Source: Brenneria izadpanahii
Lineage (GTDB): Bacteria > Pseudomonadota > Gammaproteobacteria > Enterobacterales > Enterobacteriaceae
DNA: 64,000 nt
Direction: 5' to 3'
Assembly: GCF_017569925.1 (NCBI RefSeq)
Contig: NZ_CP050854.1
Location: 1,922,001-1,986,000 of the forward strand
The position numbers and the translations under genes were made by a program. The notes below the pieces were generated by a model, which was not told the DNA's origin, ran no database searches, and saw only the letters and a list, made by a program, of their open reading frames with translations. Below, in pieces: positions 20,254-28,054 of this stretch. The stretch's first letter is position 1; each line of letters opens with the position of its first letter.

Positions 20254-21383
20254 GCGTGACTACAACTCGTCCTAAACTGAAATTAGGTTTTATAGGCGGT
20301 GGAATTAACTCTGCGATCGGCATGACGCATAAAATTGCGTGCCAGATGGATGGTCATTTTGAGTTGGCGGCTGGTTGTTTTAGCCGTAACAGAGAAATCA
20401 ACCGGTTGACTGCGGAAAGTTGGGGTGTTGCACCCGAGCGCGCATACAACAGTATTGATGATTTTTTGCGTGCCGAAAAAGCGATATTGGATGCCGTTGT
20501 GGTACTTACTCCAACGCCGACACACACCGATATCGTTATTGCCTGTTTGGAGCAGGGGCTTACGGTCATTTGCGAAAAGTCGTTGGCAGCCAGCGTGGAA
20601 GATATTGAGTCGATTAACCGTACCCTGATTTCGACACAGGGTCAGTTGATGGTGACATTCAATTACACAGGTTATCCAATGATAAGGGAGCTGCGGCAGC
20701 GTATAGCCGATGGTGAGCTGGGGGCGATTTCGCAGATCATGATCGAGATGCCGCAGGAAGGCTTTTTACGACATACGTCGCTGGGGCAGGTATCCAAACC
20801 GCAAAGCTGGCGTCAGACAGATGGAAAGATCCCGACAGTTTCCCTAGATTTAGGCGTACATGTCCACCAAATCGTCCATTTCCTTATTGGCGAGAAAGCA
20901 CTGGACGTTTATGCCGCGAGCAGCGCTTTTGGCGAGGTTACCAACGTTATTGATACCGTAAATTGCATCGCGCATTACACCGGCGGAGTGGTTTGCAATT
21001 ACTGGTATGGTAAGGCGGCGCTGGGCTATCGTAACGGATTGAGGATACGTATCTTTGGTAGTAAAGGCGCAGCGGAATGGTTGCAGATGGATCCTGAAAT
21101 TCTGCACATGAGCGACGTAAATGGTGGGTCATGGATCGTCGATCGTACTCATCCGAAAAACCGCGTGGCGAATCAGACGCGCTATTGCCGTTTTAAGGCT
21201 GGGCACCCGGCAGGGTTCATTGAGGCCTTCGCCAATTACTATGAAGATATTGCCTCGGTGTTGAAAGGTGAACATAACAAGATGGTGTTCGGCTTAAATG
21301 TGGCATACGAAGGACTCAGATTTTTGCACTGCGCTAATGAAAGTAGCATTACTCATGAGCGTGTCATAATCGGCAGTGAGTAA
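20250..21383 (+). CDS. Gfo/Idh/MocA family oxidoreductase
   Basis: An NAD(P)-dependent sugar or cyclitol dehydrogenase, 377 residues. The Rossmann nucleotide-binding loop is KLGFIGGGINSAIG near the start. VLTPTPTHTDIVIACLEQGLTVICEKSLA corresponds to the family EKP motif, here EKS. The C-terminal alpha/beta substrate domain is present (PTVSLDLGVHVHQIVHFLIGE). The ATG overlaps the end of the ATP-grasp gene, so the two are coupled. In sugar loci such enzymes oxidise or reduce the C3, C4 or C6 positions. Specificity cannot be read from the sequence. Confidence 0.85.
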   Translation: MSVTTTRPKLKLGFIGGGINSAIGMTHKIACQMDGHFELAAGCFSRNREINRLTAESWGVAPERAYNSIDDFLRAEKAILDAVVVLTPTPTHTDIVIACLEQGLTVICEKSLAASVEDIESINRTLISTQGQLMVTFNYTGYPMIRELRQRIADGELGAISQIMIEMPQEGFLRHTSLGQVSKPQSWRQTDGKIPTVSLDLGVHVHQIVHFLIGEKALDVYAASSAFGEVTNVIDTVNCIAHYTGGVVCNYWYGKAALGYRNGLRIRIFGSKGAAEWLQMDPEILHMSDVNGGSWIVDRTHPKNRVANQTRYCRFKAGHPAGFIEAFANYYEDIASVLKGEHNKMVFGLNVAYEGLRFLHCANESSITHERVIIGSE

Positions 21384-21434
21384 ATAAGCCTAAAACCGGC
21401 GTTATGCAGAAATTATTATTGAATAGGGCAGTGT

Positions 21435-22505
21435 ATGAAGATAGAAAACTATATTCCACATGAAAGTAAGCTTTTATTTTGTAAGGAGTTTATTGAATCT
21501 AAAAGGCCAAAATATGTCTTTGGCAGAAATGATTTTGCTGTGGAAATAAATAATACACTGAACATTACGGGATTTATTGATGAAACAAGTACGGATACGA
21601 TTTATCTCGGTAAACCGGTTTCGCATAGTTTAGATGCGCTACCCGAAGATGCGATGGTGCTTTTCGTATCCTGTATGAGTCCGTTAACGGTTAGCAAAAA
21701 ACTGTCCGATAAAAATATTGATTTTATCGATTATTTCTTTTTTCAGAAATATTCTGGGTTACTGCTGCCGGATATTCCTCATTGGATTGGTTTTGCTGAT
21801 GACTATAGTCGAAATAAAGAGAAATACGATAGGCTTTATTGTTTGATGAGTGACGACCTGAGCCGTGAAACCTTACGTCGCCTGGTAACATTTCGCCTAT
21901 ATCGCGATCTGTCTCAAATGAGTATTTTCACTAACCGGATGGAAGATCAGTACTTTGAGGATTTTCTGAGGCTGGATGAGGAATCTTTCGTTGATGCCGG
22001 TGGTTATGATGGGCTAAATAGTTTGATTTTTGCTGAACGTTATCCCGATTATCATACCATTCATTTGTTTGAACCTAACCCTGACATCATTACGTTGGCC
22101 AAGAGAAAACTACATGCTCTGCCGAGAGTTGCTTTCTATGAATTAGGGTTATCTTACTGCGCGCAGCAGTTAAATTTCGACAGCAATGAAGGTGTCGCTT
22201 CGGCATCAAAAATCAGTGATAGCGGTAATACCGTCATTCATGTTGATGCTCTAGATAACGTCATTAAAGACAGAGTAACCTTTATCAAAATGGACATCGA
22301 GGGAGCGGAGTCAGATGCAATCGCTGGAGCAAAACAAACTATTTTGGCTCATCACCCGAAACTCGCTATTTGCGTTTATCACAAGCCAAATGATTTTTGG
22401 TATTTAGTTGAACAAATACTGTCTATTCGAGCTGATTACAAACTGTATTTTCGACATTACACAGAAGGTACTGACGAAACTGTAATGTATTTTGTTCCTG
22501 ATTAG
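21435..22505 (+). CDS. FkbM family methyltransferase
   Basis: A SAM-dependent methyltransferase, 356 residues. The FkbM domain occupies the C-terminal half: FVDAGGYDGLNSLIFAE (residues 185-201, SAM loop), HLFEPNPDI, and the diagnostic FIKMDIEGAESDAI. The N-terminal 140 residues are not assigned; FIDE and DALP motifs suggest a sugar- or nucleotide-binding half, as seen in other FkbM proteins of polysaccharide loci. FkbM enzymes O-methylate sugars or polyketides. Base composition is clearly AT-richer than the flagellar genes, which suggests transfer. Confidence 0.85.
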   Translation: MKIENYIPHESKLLFCKEFIESKRPKYVFGRNDFAVEINNTLNITGFIDETSTDTIYLGKPVSHSLDALPEDAMVLFVSCMSPLTVSKKLSDKNIDFIDYFFFQKYSGLLLPDIPHWIGFADDYSRNKEKYDRLYCLMSDDLSRETLRRLVTFRLYRDLSQMSIFTNRMEDQYFEDFLRLDEESFVDAGGYDGLNSLIFAERYPDYHTIHLFEPNPDIITLAKRKLHALPRVAFYELGLSYCAQQLNFDSNEGVASASKISDSGNTVIHVDALDNVIKDRVTFIKMDIEGAESDAIAGAKQTILAHHPKLAICVYHKPNDFWYLVEQILSIRADYKLYFRHYTEGTDETVMYFVPD

Positions 22506-22554
22506 ATGGTACGGGTTTTCTGTATATTTGATAAATTTTCAGTATGGTGTCAAT

Positions 22555-23619
22555 ATGATATCTGTTTGCATGATCGTTAAAGACGAAGCTCAATACCTAA
22601 AAAATACGCTTAGCAGTATTGCTGAATATTTTGATGATATCGTGGTGGTGGATACGGGATCGACTGATGATACTAGGGAGATCGCCGCGGGCTTTACCCA
22701 AAAGGTTTATGACTTTACATGGGCATCTGATTTTTCCGCCGCCAGAAACTATTCTTTATCGTTCGCAAAATATGATTGGGTACTGATTATCGATGCGGAT
22801 GAGGAAATCGCTTCTATTGATATCAGTGCGTTGCATCAACTGATGCATGTTAACCCGGAAGCGATCGGCAGAGTTGTTCAGGTTAATCATATTGATGAGG
22901 GAGACGGTGTCGGGGTCGTCAAAGAACCGATTAGCCGTTTATTCAGGAAGGATCTTTATTATTATCAGGGCATTATCCATGAGCAAATTGTGCCTAAAAA
23001 TAACGAGAATGTGTCTGGCAACAGATTTATGGTCCCCATTTCCTTAAATCATATCGGCTACAGAAAAGAAATCCTGCAAAGTAAAAATAAAATAGCTAGA
23101 AATATTAGCTTGCTTAAAAAAGCCCTTGAGTCAACGCCTGAAGAACCTTATCTGCATTATCAGATAGGAAGAAGTTATTTTTTGGACAAGAATTATTCTC
23201 TGGCTGCTGAGAGTTTTGAAACTGCGCTGGCTTTACAAAAAAACTTTTCCTATAGCTATAATGAAATTTTGATAGAAAGTTATGGATACTCCCTGATCAA
23301 TGTGGGTGAATACAAAAAAGCGTTATCTATTCTGAAATATGAAGAATATTGTGATTCGACAGATTTTGTATTTTTAAAAGCGTTGATATTAATGAATAAT
23401 GGTGAACTTCAGCGCGCGGTTGATACTTTTTTACTTTGCACGAAAATGAAGCCTGGAAGTAATGAAGGAGTGAATTCTTATAAGGCTAACTATAATATTG
23501 GCGTGATATTAGAGTGTTCGAAAATGTACCAGAAAGCCAAAGAACTTTACCATAAATGTGGAAATTATAATCCGGCGCTGGATGGGATCAGGCGTATTAT
23601 GGATAAACAAATTGAATAG
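22555..23619 (+). CDS. Family 2 glycosyltransferase with TPR repeats
   Basis: A cytoplasmic GT2 glycosyltransferase, 354 residues. The N-terminal GT-A domain has SVCMIVKDEAQYLKNTL, VVVDTGSTDDT and the metal-binding DAD at residues 80-82 in WVLIIDADEEI. The C-terminal half (about residues 195-350) is a set of TPR helices (EEPYLHYQIGRSYFLDKNYSLAAESFETAL). This layout is found in several protein glycosyltransferases, including flagellin-modifying ones. The start at 22,555 (MISVCMIVKDEA) is chosen because the longer frame from 22,492 has no family sequence. AT-rich, like the gene before it. Confidence 0.85.
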   Translation: MISVCMIVKDEAQYLKNTLSSIAEYFDDIVVVDTGSTDDTREIAAGFTQKVYDFTWASDFSAARNYSLSFAKYDWVLIIDADEEIASIDISALHQLMHVNPEAIGRVVQVNHIDEGDGVGVVKEPISRLFRKDLYYYQGIIHEQIVPKNNENVSGNRFMVPISLNHIGYRKEILQSKNKIARNISLLKKALESTPEEPYLHYQIGRSYFLDKNYSLAAESFETALALQKNFSYSYNEILIESYGYSLINVGEYKKALSILKYEEYCDSTDFVFLKALILMNNGELQRAVDTFLLCTKMKPGSNEGVNSYKANYNIGVILECSKMYQKAKELYHKCGNYNPALDGIRRIMDKQIE

Positions 23620-23620
23620 C

Positions 23621-23721
23621 ATTTTGCTGCGAAGCGCCTCCACTCTTTTCCCTCTGCCGCTTCTCCGTTGGGGATAATCCGCTAAGGTAGCGGGCAATTA
23701 CCACCACAGGGACGCGGTGCC
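23621..23721 (+). repeat. rpn upstream repeat, copy A (intact)
   Basis: First of five related copies of the roughly 90-base DNA that precedes rpn genes in this window. Shared blocks are GCGCCTTCACACTTTTT-like, CCGCTTCC-like and GCTAAGGTAGCGGGCAAT. A hairpin CCGCTA-AGG-TAGCGG at 23,679-23,693 is perfect in this copy. It leads directly to the ATG of the first rpn gene and probably holds its promoter. Confidence 0.75.
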
Positions 23722-24657
23722 ATGCAGCCTCACGATGCTATCTTCAAACAATTCCTCGGGAATATCGATATCGCGCGGGATTTTCTTGCCATTCATTTGC
23801 CGCCGGAAATCCGAGAACACTGTGATTTCACCACGCTGCAACTGGAGTCGGCTTCATTTGTGGATGAAGAACTGCGCTCACGGGTGTCGGATATGCTCTA
23901 TTCCTGCCATACGTCACAGGGGAAAGGCTATATTTATTGTGTCGTCGAGCATCAGAGCACCCCGGATAGGCTGATGGCGTTCCGGCTGTTGCGGTGTACG
24001 CTGGCGGCGATGCAGCAACATCTGTCTCAGGGGAATAAAACCCTGCCGCTGGTGGTGCCGCTGCTGTTCTATCACGGCGAGCGCAGTCCGTATCCCTATA
24101 GCCTGAACTGGCTGGACGGTTTTACCGATCCGTTACTGGCACAACAGGTCTATACCACCGCCTTTCCGCTGCTGGACTTGACGGTGACTTCGGATGAGGA
24201 AATTAAAACCCATCGCCGGGTCGCCTTATTAGAGCTGGTGCTGAAACATATTCGCACGCGGGATATGCTGGAGCTGGCGCGGGATATCGGGCTATTGATG
24301 GAATTATGGGCACTGCCCTTGACGCCGCAGCGGGCGTTGATGTTTTATATACTGAAGGCGGGGCAGACATCCGATTATCGGGCCTTTCTTGATGGGGTAA
24401 CGGAACCTTTAACCGGTGAACGGGAGGAGAATATGGAAAGCATCGCGAACCAATTGAAACGTGAAGGTTTTGAGAAAGGGCTTCAGCAAGGGATCGGTCA
24501 GGGCATGGAACAAGGTTTAGAACAAGGCATGAGGGCCAGTGCGTTACGCATCGCCCGCCAGATGCTGAAAAACGGTATACCGTCGCAGCAGGTTCAACAG
24601 ATGACCGATCTGTCCAATGACGATATGCAAACGGTGATCTCTTCTAAGGACGAGTGA
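23722..24657 (+). CDS. Rpn family recombination-promoting nuclease / putative transposase, copy 1
   Basis: A 311-residue member of the Rpn (YhgA, Transposase_31) family. These are PD-(D/E)XK DNA endonucleases linked to RecA-independent recombination in E. coli. The N-terminus MQPHDAIFKQFLGNIDIARDFL is the family hallmark. The nuclease core shows SDMLYSC (catalytic Asp) and GKGYIYCVVEHQS (E-x-Q). The C-terminal tail is a Gly-Gln repeat linker (GLQQGIGQGMEQGLEQGMRAS) followed by a short helical domain. The core is nearly identical to the second copy 3 kb downstream. Confidence 0.93.
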   Translation: MQPHDAIFKQFLGNIDIARDFLAIHLPPEIREHCDFTTLQLESASFVDEELRSRVSDMLYSCHTSQGKGYIYCVVEHQSTPDRLMAFRLLRCTLAAMQQHLSQGNKTLPLVVPLLFYHGERSPYPYSLNWLDGFTDPLLAQQVYTTAFPLLDLTVTSDEEIKTHRRVALLELVLKHIRTRDMLELARDIGLLMELWALPLTPQRALMFYILKAGQTSDYRAFLDGVTEPLTGEREENMESIANQLKREGFEKGLQQGIGQGMEQGLEQGMRASALRIARQMLKNGIPSQQVQQMTDLSNDDMQTVISSKDE

Positions 24658-24756
24658 TTTTCTGCGAGGCGCTTTCACACTTCTTACTGTGCCGCTTCCC
24701 TGAGACCGTCAATCCGCTAAAGTAGCGTGCAATCACCACCACAGGGAAGCGGCGCC
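24658..24756 (+). repeat. rpn upstream repeat, copy B
   Basis: Second copy of the rpn leader, starting right after the first rpn gene. It keeps GCGAGGCGCTTTCACACTTCTTACTG, CCGCTAAAGTAGCG and the CACCACAGGGAAGCGGCGCC block. It leads to an rpn start fragment rather than to a full gene. Confidence 0.75.
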
Positions 24757-24785
24757 ATGCAATCGCACGCGATCTTTAAATTGCC
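24757..24785 (+). pseudogene. 5' fragment of an rpn gene
   Basis: ATGCAATCGCACGCGATC and a few more bases correspond to the first codons of rpn (MQPHDAIFK in the intact copies), with small indels. Similarity stops near 24,785, where the module carrying the decarboxylase-like gene begins. The matching 3' end of an rpn gene appears 1.9 kb later. Confidence 0.6.
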
Positions 24786-24930
24786 GGCGAGATGACATCT
24801 CTCAAATTAACATTCCAACAATTCAAAATAAGTAAGTGAACTCTGTTTGCCTGCGGCGTTATCATGTCGTCCAGAATCCGTAGCTGTTTGATTTTTTGAC
24901 TAATAATCACTTAACGGAATGAGGTATACC

Positions 24931-26622
24931 ATGACTGATAGTGCTTTCACATCCATAGATAAGGTGCCGGCGCGCAAAGGGGCCGAAATTCTGCTCGAGA
25001 TACTGGCCAGCGAAGGGGTTGAATATATTTTTGGTAATCCGGGCACGACCGAATTGCCGCTGATGGATGCGTTGGTGGGCAATTCCGATATCAGCTATAT
25101 CCTGGCGTTGCAGGAGGCGAGCGCCGTCGCCATGGCGGACGGTTATGCTCAGGCCGCCCGTAAGCCCGGTTTTCTGAATTTGCATACGGCAGGCGGGTTG
25201 GGACACGGCATGGGCAACTTGCTCAACGCTAAGATTTCCCATACGCCGCTGGTGGTGACGGCCGGCCAGCAGGATCTGCGCCACGCCATTACCGATCCGT
25301 TGTTATTCGGCGATTTGGTGCAGTTGGCTCAACCGGCGGTAAAATGGGCGCAGGAAGTGTCGCATCCCTCGCAGTTGCCGGTTTTGCTGCGCCGCGCGTT
25401 TCACGATGTGGTGGCGCCGCCGCCAGGGCCGGTGATGTTGTCGCTGCCCATGAACGTCATGGAAGAGATGAGCGATACGCCGCTGTTGTCGCGCTCAGTG
25501 ATTGATACGCATAGCGTGGCCTCATCGCTGGAGTCGTTGGCTGAAGAGCTGACTCGTCTTCCGCCCGGACGGCTGGCGATTATCGCCGGCGATGAGCTGT
25601 ACAGCAGTCAGGCGGCGCGGCAGGCCGTCGATCTGGCCGAAATGCTGGGCGCGCCGGTGTACGGCTCTTCCTGGCCGTCGCGGATCCCGTTTCCGACGTC
25701 GCACCCGCTGTGGGCGGGGAATTTGCCTACTCAGGCCGCGGCGATTGCGGACGTGCTCAGCAACTATGATGCGATTTTCGCCTTGGGCGGGAAATCGCTG
25801 ATTTCCATTCTGTATACCTCGACATCCGCGGTGCCGGACAACTGCGCGGTCTATCAATTGTCTTCTGATGTGGGCGATCTCGGCAGAACCTATCCCACGC
25901 GCCTTTCGCTGGTCGGCCATTTGCGCGCGTCGCTTGACGCCCTGTTGCCGATACTGGCCGGGCTCACGCAGCCGACCCGCTCGGACAGAAACGCTAACCG
26001 CGACGCCTTGCGAGCACAGCGCGATGCGGACAGAAAAACGTTATACGAGCTGGCTGAAAATGACTATACGTCGGGCGTTATTTCGCCGCTGGTGGCGGCC
26101 CGCGAGGTGATGCGGGTTATCGGACACGATGTCGCCATCGTCGACGAAGCGATCGTCACCTCTTCCGCGGTGCGCCAGTTTTTGAACAGCCCTTCGTATG
26201 AACAATACTCCTTTTTAAGAGGCGGGGCGCTGGGGTGGGGCATGCCGGCGGCGGTCGGCTGTTCTCTTGGTCTGGGGCGTGCGCCCGTCGTTTCGCTGGT
26301 GGGGGACGGCGCTGCGCTATATTCGCCTCAGTCGCTGTGGACGGCGGCGCATGAGAATCTCCCCGTCACGTTTATCGTCATGAATAACCGGCAATACAAT
26401 GTGCTGAAAAATTTCATGCGCAGCCAGCAGCATTATCTGGCAGCCCAAACCGAGAGGTTCATCGCCATGGATTTAGTCAATCCTGAAATCGATTATCAGG
26501 CGCTGGCTTGCTCAATGGGTGTAAACGCCAGACGCATCACCCGGGCTGACGATATCGCGCCCGCGGTGGAGCAGGGCATCCGCTCAGGTCGGGCGAATCT
26601 GATCGAGATCGTGCTTGCCTAA
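24931..26622 (+). CDS. ThDP-dependent decarboxylase, benzoylformate decarboxylase-like
   Basis: A 563-residue thiamine-diphosphate enzyme. FGNPGTTELPLMD and ILALQEASAVAMADGYAQA (E62 activates ThDP) form the N-terminal Pyr domain. The C-terminal PP domain has SLVGDGAALYSPQSLW...NNRQYN (GDG-N27-N motif). Overall similarity is to Pseudomonas MdlC. The H70 equivalent is present (NLHTAGG, H85) but S26 is Thr and the region of H281 (GGKSLISILYTS) has no His. The substrate may therefore differ from benzoylformate. The start at 24,931 has GAGGT five bases upstream; another ATG is four codons earlier. The gene is GC-rich and flanked by rpn fragments. Confidence 0.8.
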   Translation: MTDSAFTSIDKVPARKGAEILLEILASEGVEYIFGNPGTTELPLMDALVGNSDISYILALQEASAVAMADGYAQAARKPGFLNLHTAGGLGHGMGNLLNAKISHTPLVVTAGQQDLRHAITDPLLFGDLVQLAQPAVKWAQEVSHPSQLPVLLRRAFHDVVAPPPGPVMLSLPMNVMEEMSDTPLLSRSVIDTHSVASSLESLAEELTRLPPGRLAIIAGDELYSSQAARQAVDLAEMLGAPVYGSSWPSRIPFPTSHPLWAGNLPTQAAAIADVLSNYDAIFALGGKSLISILYTSTSAVPDNCAVYQLSSDVGDLGRTYPTRLSLVGHLRASLDALLPILAGLTQPTRSDRNANRDALRAQRDADRKTLYELAENDYTSGVISPLVAAREVMRVIGHDVAIVDEAIVTSSAVRQFLNSPSYEQYSFLRGGALGWGMPAAVGCSLGLGRAPVVSLVGDGAALYSPQSLWTAAHENLPVTFIVMNNRQYNVLKNFMRSQQHYLAAQTERFIAMDLVNPEIDYQALACSMGVNARRITRADDIAPAVEQGIRSGRANLIEIVLA

Positions 26623-26635
26623 TCCCATATCCTTA

Positions 26636-26672
26636 ATACCCGTCATCCTGCAAATTACAGTATGACGGGTAT
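26636..26672. repeat. Inverted repeat after the decarboxylase gene
   Basis: ATACCCGTCAT (26,636-26,646) and ATGACGGGTAT (26,662-26,672) form a perfect 11-base inverted repeat with a 15-base loop. No T run follows, so it is a poor classical terminator. It looks like a short enterobacterial intergenic palindrome and may still stop or stabilise the decarboxylase transcript. Confidence 0.65.
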
Positions 26673-26724
26673 GCGGATCTTCAATAGCCGATGGCGGTCA
26701 TTATGGCCGCAGCCGGTATAACCG

Positions 26725-26781
26725 ATGACCGATCTGTCCGATGACGATATGCAAACGGTGATGTCATCTGCTGACGAATAA
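26725..26781 (+). pseudogene. 3' fragment of an rpn gene
   Basis: Nineteen codons ending in TAA encode MTDLSDDDMQTVMSSADE, the C-terminus of the rpn proteins (MTDLSDDDMQTVMSAADE in copy 2). Nothing upstream of about 26,720 is rpn-like. Together with the 5' fragment at 24,757 this marks a third rpn gene whose middle has been replaced by the decarboxylase module. Confidence 0.8.
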
Positions 26782-26880
26782 TTTTCTGCGAGGCGCCTTC
26801 ACACTTTTTCCTCTGTCGCTTTCCTGTTGATGATTATCCGCTAAGGTAGCAGGCAATGACTGCCATAGGGAATCGGCGCC
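26782..26880 (+). repeat. rpn upstream repeat, copy C
   Basis: Third copy of the rpn leader, between the rpn 3' fragment and the second intact rpn gene. It has TTTTCTGCGAGGCGCC, CCGCTAAGGTAGCAGG and the CATAGGGAATCGGCGCC block right before the ATG. Confidence 0.75.
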
Positions 26881-27828
26881 ATGCAGCCTCACGATGCCAT
26901 CTTCAAGCAATTTCTCAGTAATATCGATATTGCACAGGACTTTCTTTCCATCCATCTGCCGCCGGAGATTCAGGCGCTCTGTGATTTCACCACCCTGCAA
27001 CTGGAATCGGCTTCATTTGTGGATGAGGAACTGCGTTCGCGTATATCGGATATGCTCTATTCCTGCCGCACCACGCAGGGGAAAGGCTATATTTATTGTG
27101 TTATCGAGCACCAGAGCACCCCGGACAAGATGATGGCGTTTCGGCTGTTGCGCTATAGTTTGGCGGCGATGCAACAACATCTGTCTCAGGGGAATAACAC
27201 GTTGCCGCTGGTGGTGCCACTGCTGTTTTATCACGGCGAGAGCAGTCCGTACCCATACAGCCTGAACTGGCTGGACAGCTTTCACGATCCGTCGCTGGCG
27301 CAGCAGGTTTATACCACGACCTTCCCACTGCTGGATTTGACGGTAACTTCAGATGAGGAAATTAAAACTCATCGCCGGGTCGCCTTGTTAGAGCTGGTGC
27401 TGAAGCATATCCGCACGCGGGATATGCTGGAGCTGGCGCGGGATATCGGACTATTGATGGAATTGTGGGCACTGCCCTTGACGCCGCAGCGGGCGTTGAT
27501 GTTTTATATACTGAAAACGGGGCAGACATCCGATTATCGGGCCTTTCTTGATGGGGTAAAGGCACCTTTAACCGGTGAACGGGGGGAGAATATGGAAAGC
27601 ATCGCGAACCAACTGAAACGTGAAGGCTTTGAGAAAGGGCTTCAACAGGGAAAAGAAAAGTGGTTGGCTAAAGGCTTGGAACAAGGCATAGAACAAGGTA
27701 TGAAGGCCAGTGCGTTACGTATCGCCCGCCAGATGCTGAAAAACGGCATGCCGTCGCAGCAAGTGCAGCAGATGACGGATCTGTCCGATGATGATATGCA
27801 AACGGTGATGTCAGCCGCTGACGAGTAA
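26881..27828 (+). CDS. Rpn family recombination-promoting nuclease / putative transposase, copy 2
   Basis: A 315-residue paralogue of the first rpn gene. It has the same MQPHDAIFKQFL start and the same PD-(D/E)XK core (SDMLYSC, YIYCVIEHQS). From about residue 150 to 255 the two proteins differ at only a handful of positions and the DNA is almost the same. The Gly-Gln linker differs: KEKWLAKGLEQGIEQGMKAS here, with an extra four residues. It ends PSQQVQQMTDLSDDDMQ. Tandem duplication or gene conversion with copy 1 is likely. Confidence 0.93.
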   Translation: MQPHDAIFKQFLSNIDIAQDFLSIHLPPEIQALCDFTTLQLESASFVDEELRSRISDMLYSCRTTQGKGYIYCVIEHQSTPDKMMAFRLLRYSLAAMQQHLSQGNNTLPLVVPLLFYHGESSPYPYSLNWLDSFHDPSLAQQVYTTTFPLLDLTVTSDEEIKTHRRVALLELVLKHIRTRDMLELARDIGLLMELWALPLTPQRALMFYILKTGQTSDYRAFLDGVKAPLTGERGENMESIANQLKREGFEKGLQQGKEKWLAKGLEQGIEQGMKASALRIARQMLKNGMPSQQVQQMTDLSDDDMQTVMSAADE

Positions 27829-27910
27829 TTTTCTACGAAACGCCTTCACACTTTTTACTGCGCCGCTTTCCTGAAATTGCGAGCGATCACCACCATAGGG
27901 AAGTGGCGGT
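27829..27910 (+). repeat. rpn upstream repeat, copy D (internally deleted)
   Basis: Fourth copy of the rpn leader, after the second rpn gene. It retains ACGCCTTCACACTTTTTACTG and ATCACCACCATAGGGAAG but lacks about 20 bases around the CCGCTA hairpin. It leads into another rpn start fragment. Confidence 0.7.
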
Positions 27911-28012
27911 ATGCTGTCCCACAATGCCGTGTTCAAACCGTTTTTCAGTGAAACCGATATCACGATTGCACGGCAGTTCAGACGGCGGCGACAGTCTGGC
28001 AAGTCAGCGTGA
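27911..28012 (+). pseudogene. 5' fragment of a fourth rpn gene
   Basis: A 33-codon frame beginning MLSHNAVFKPFFSETDI. It matches the rpn start (MQPHDAIFKQFLSNIDI) for about 22 residues, then turns into unrelated sequence (RRRRQSGKSA, stop). The join with the deacetylase module is at about 27,980. It is probably not functional. Confidence 0.7.
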
Positions 28013-28054
28013 TTTGTAGCACCAGACCGGGCAACATGTCGCCCGGCACCGGCC

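Noticed and set aside
23722..27828. Composite transposon with rpn genes as the ends
   Set aside because: No terminal inverted repeats or target-site duplications are visible, and Rpn proteins are nucleases that are not known to transpose in the classical way.
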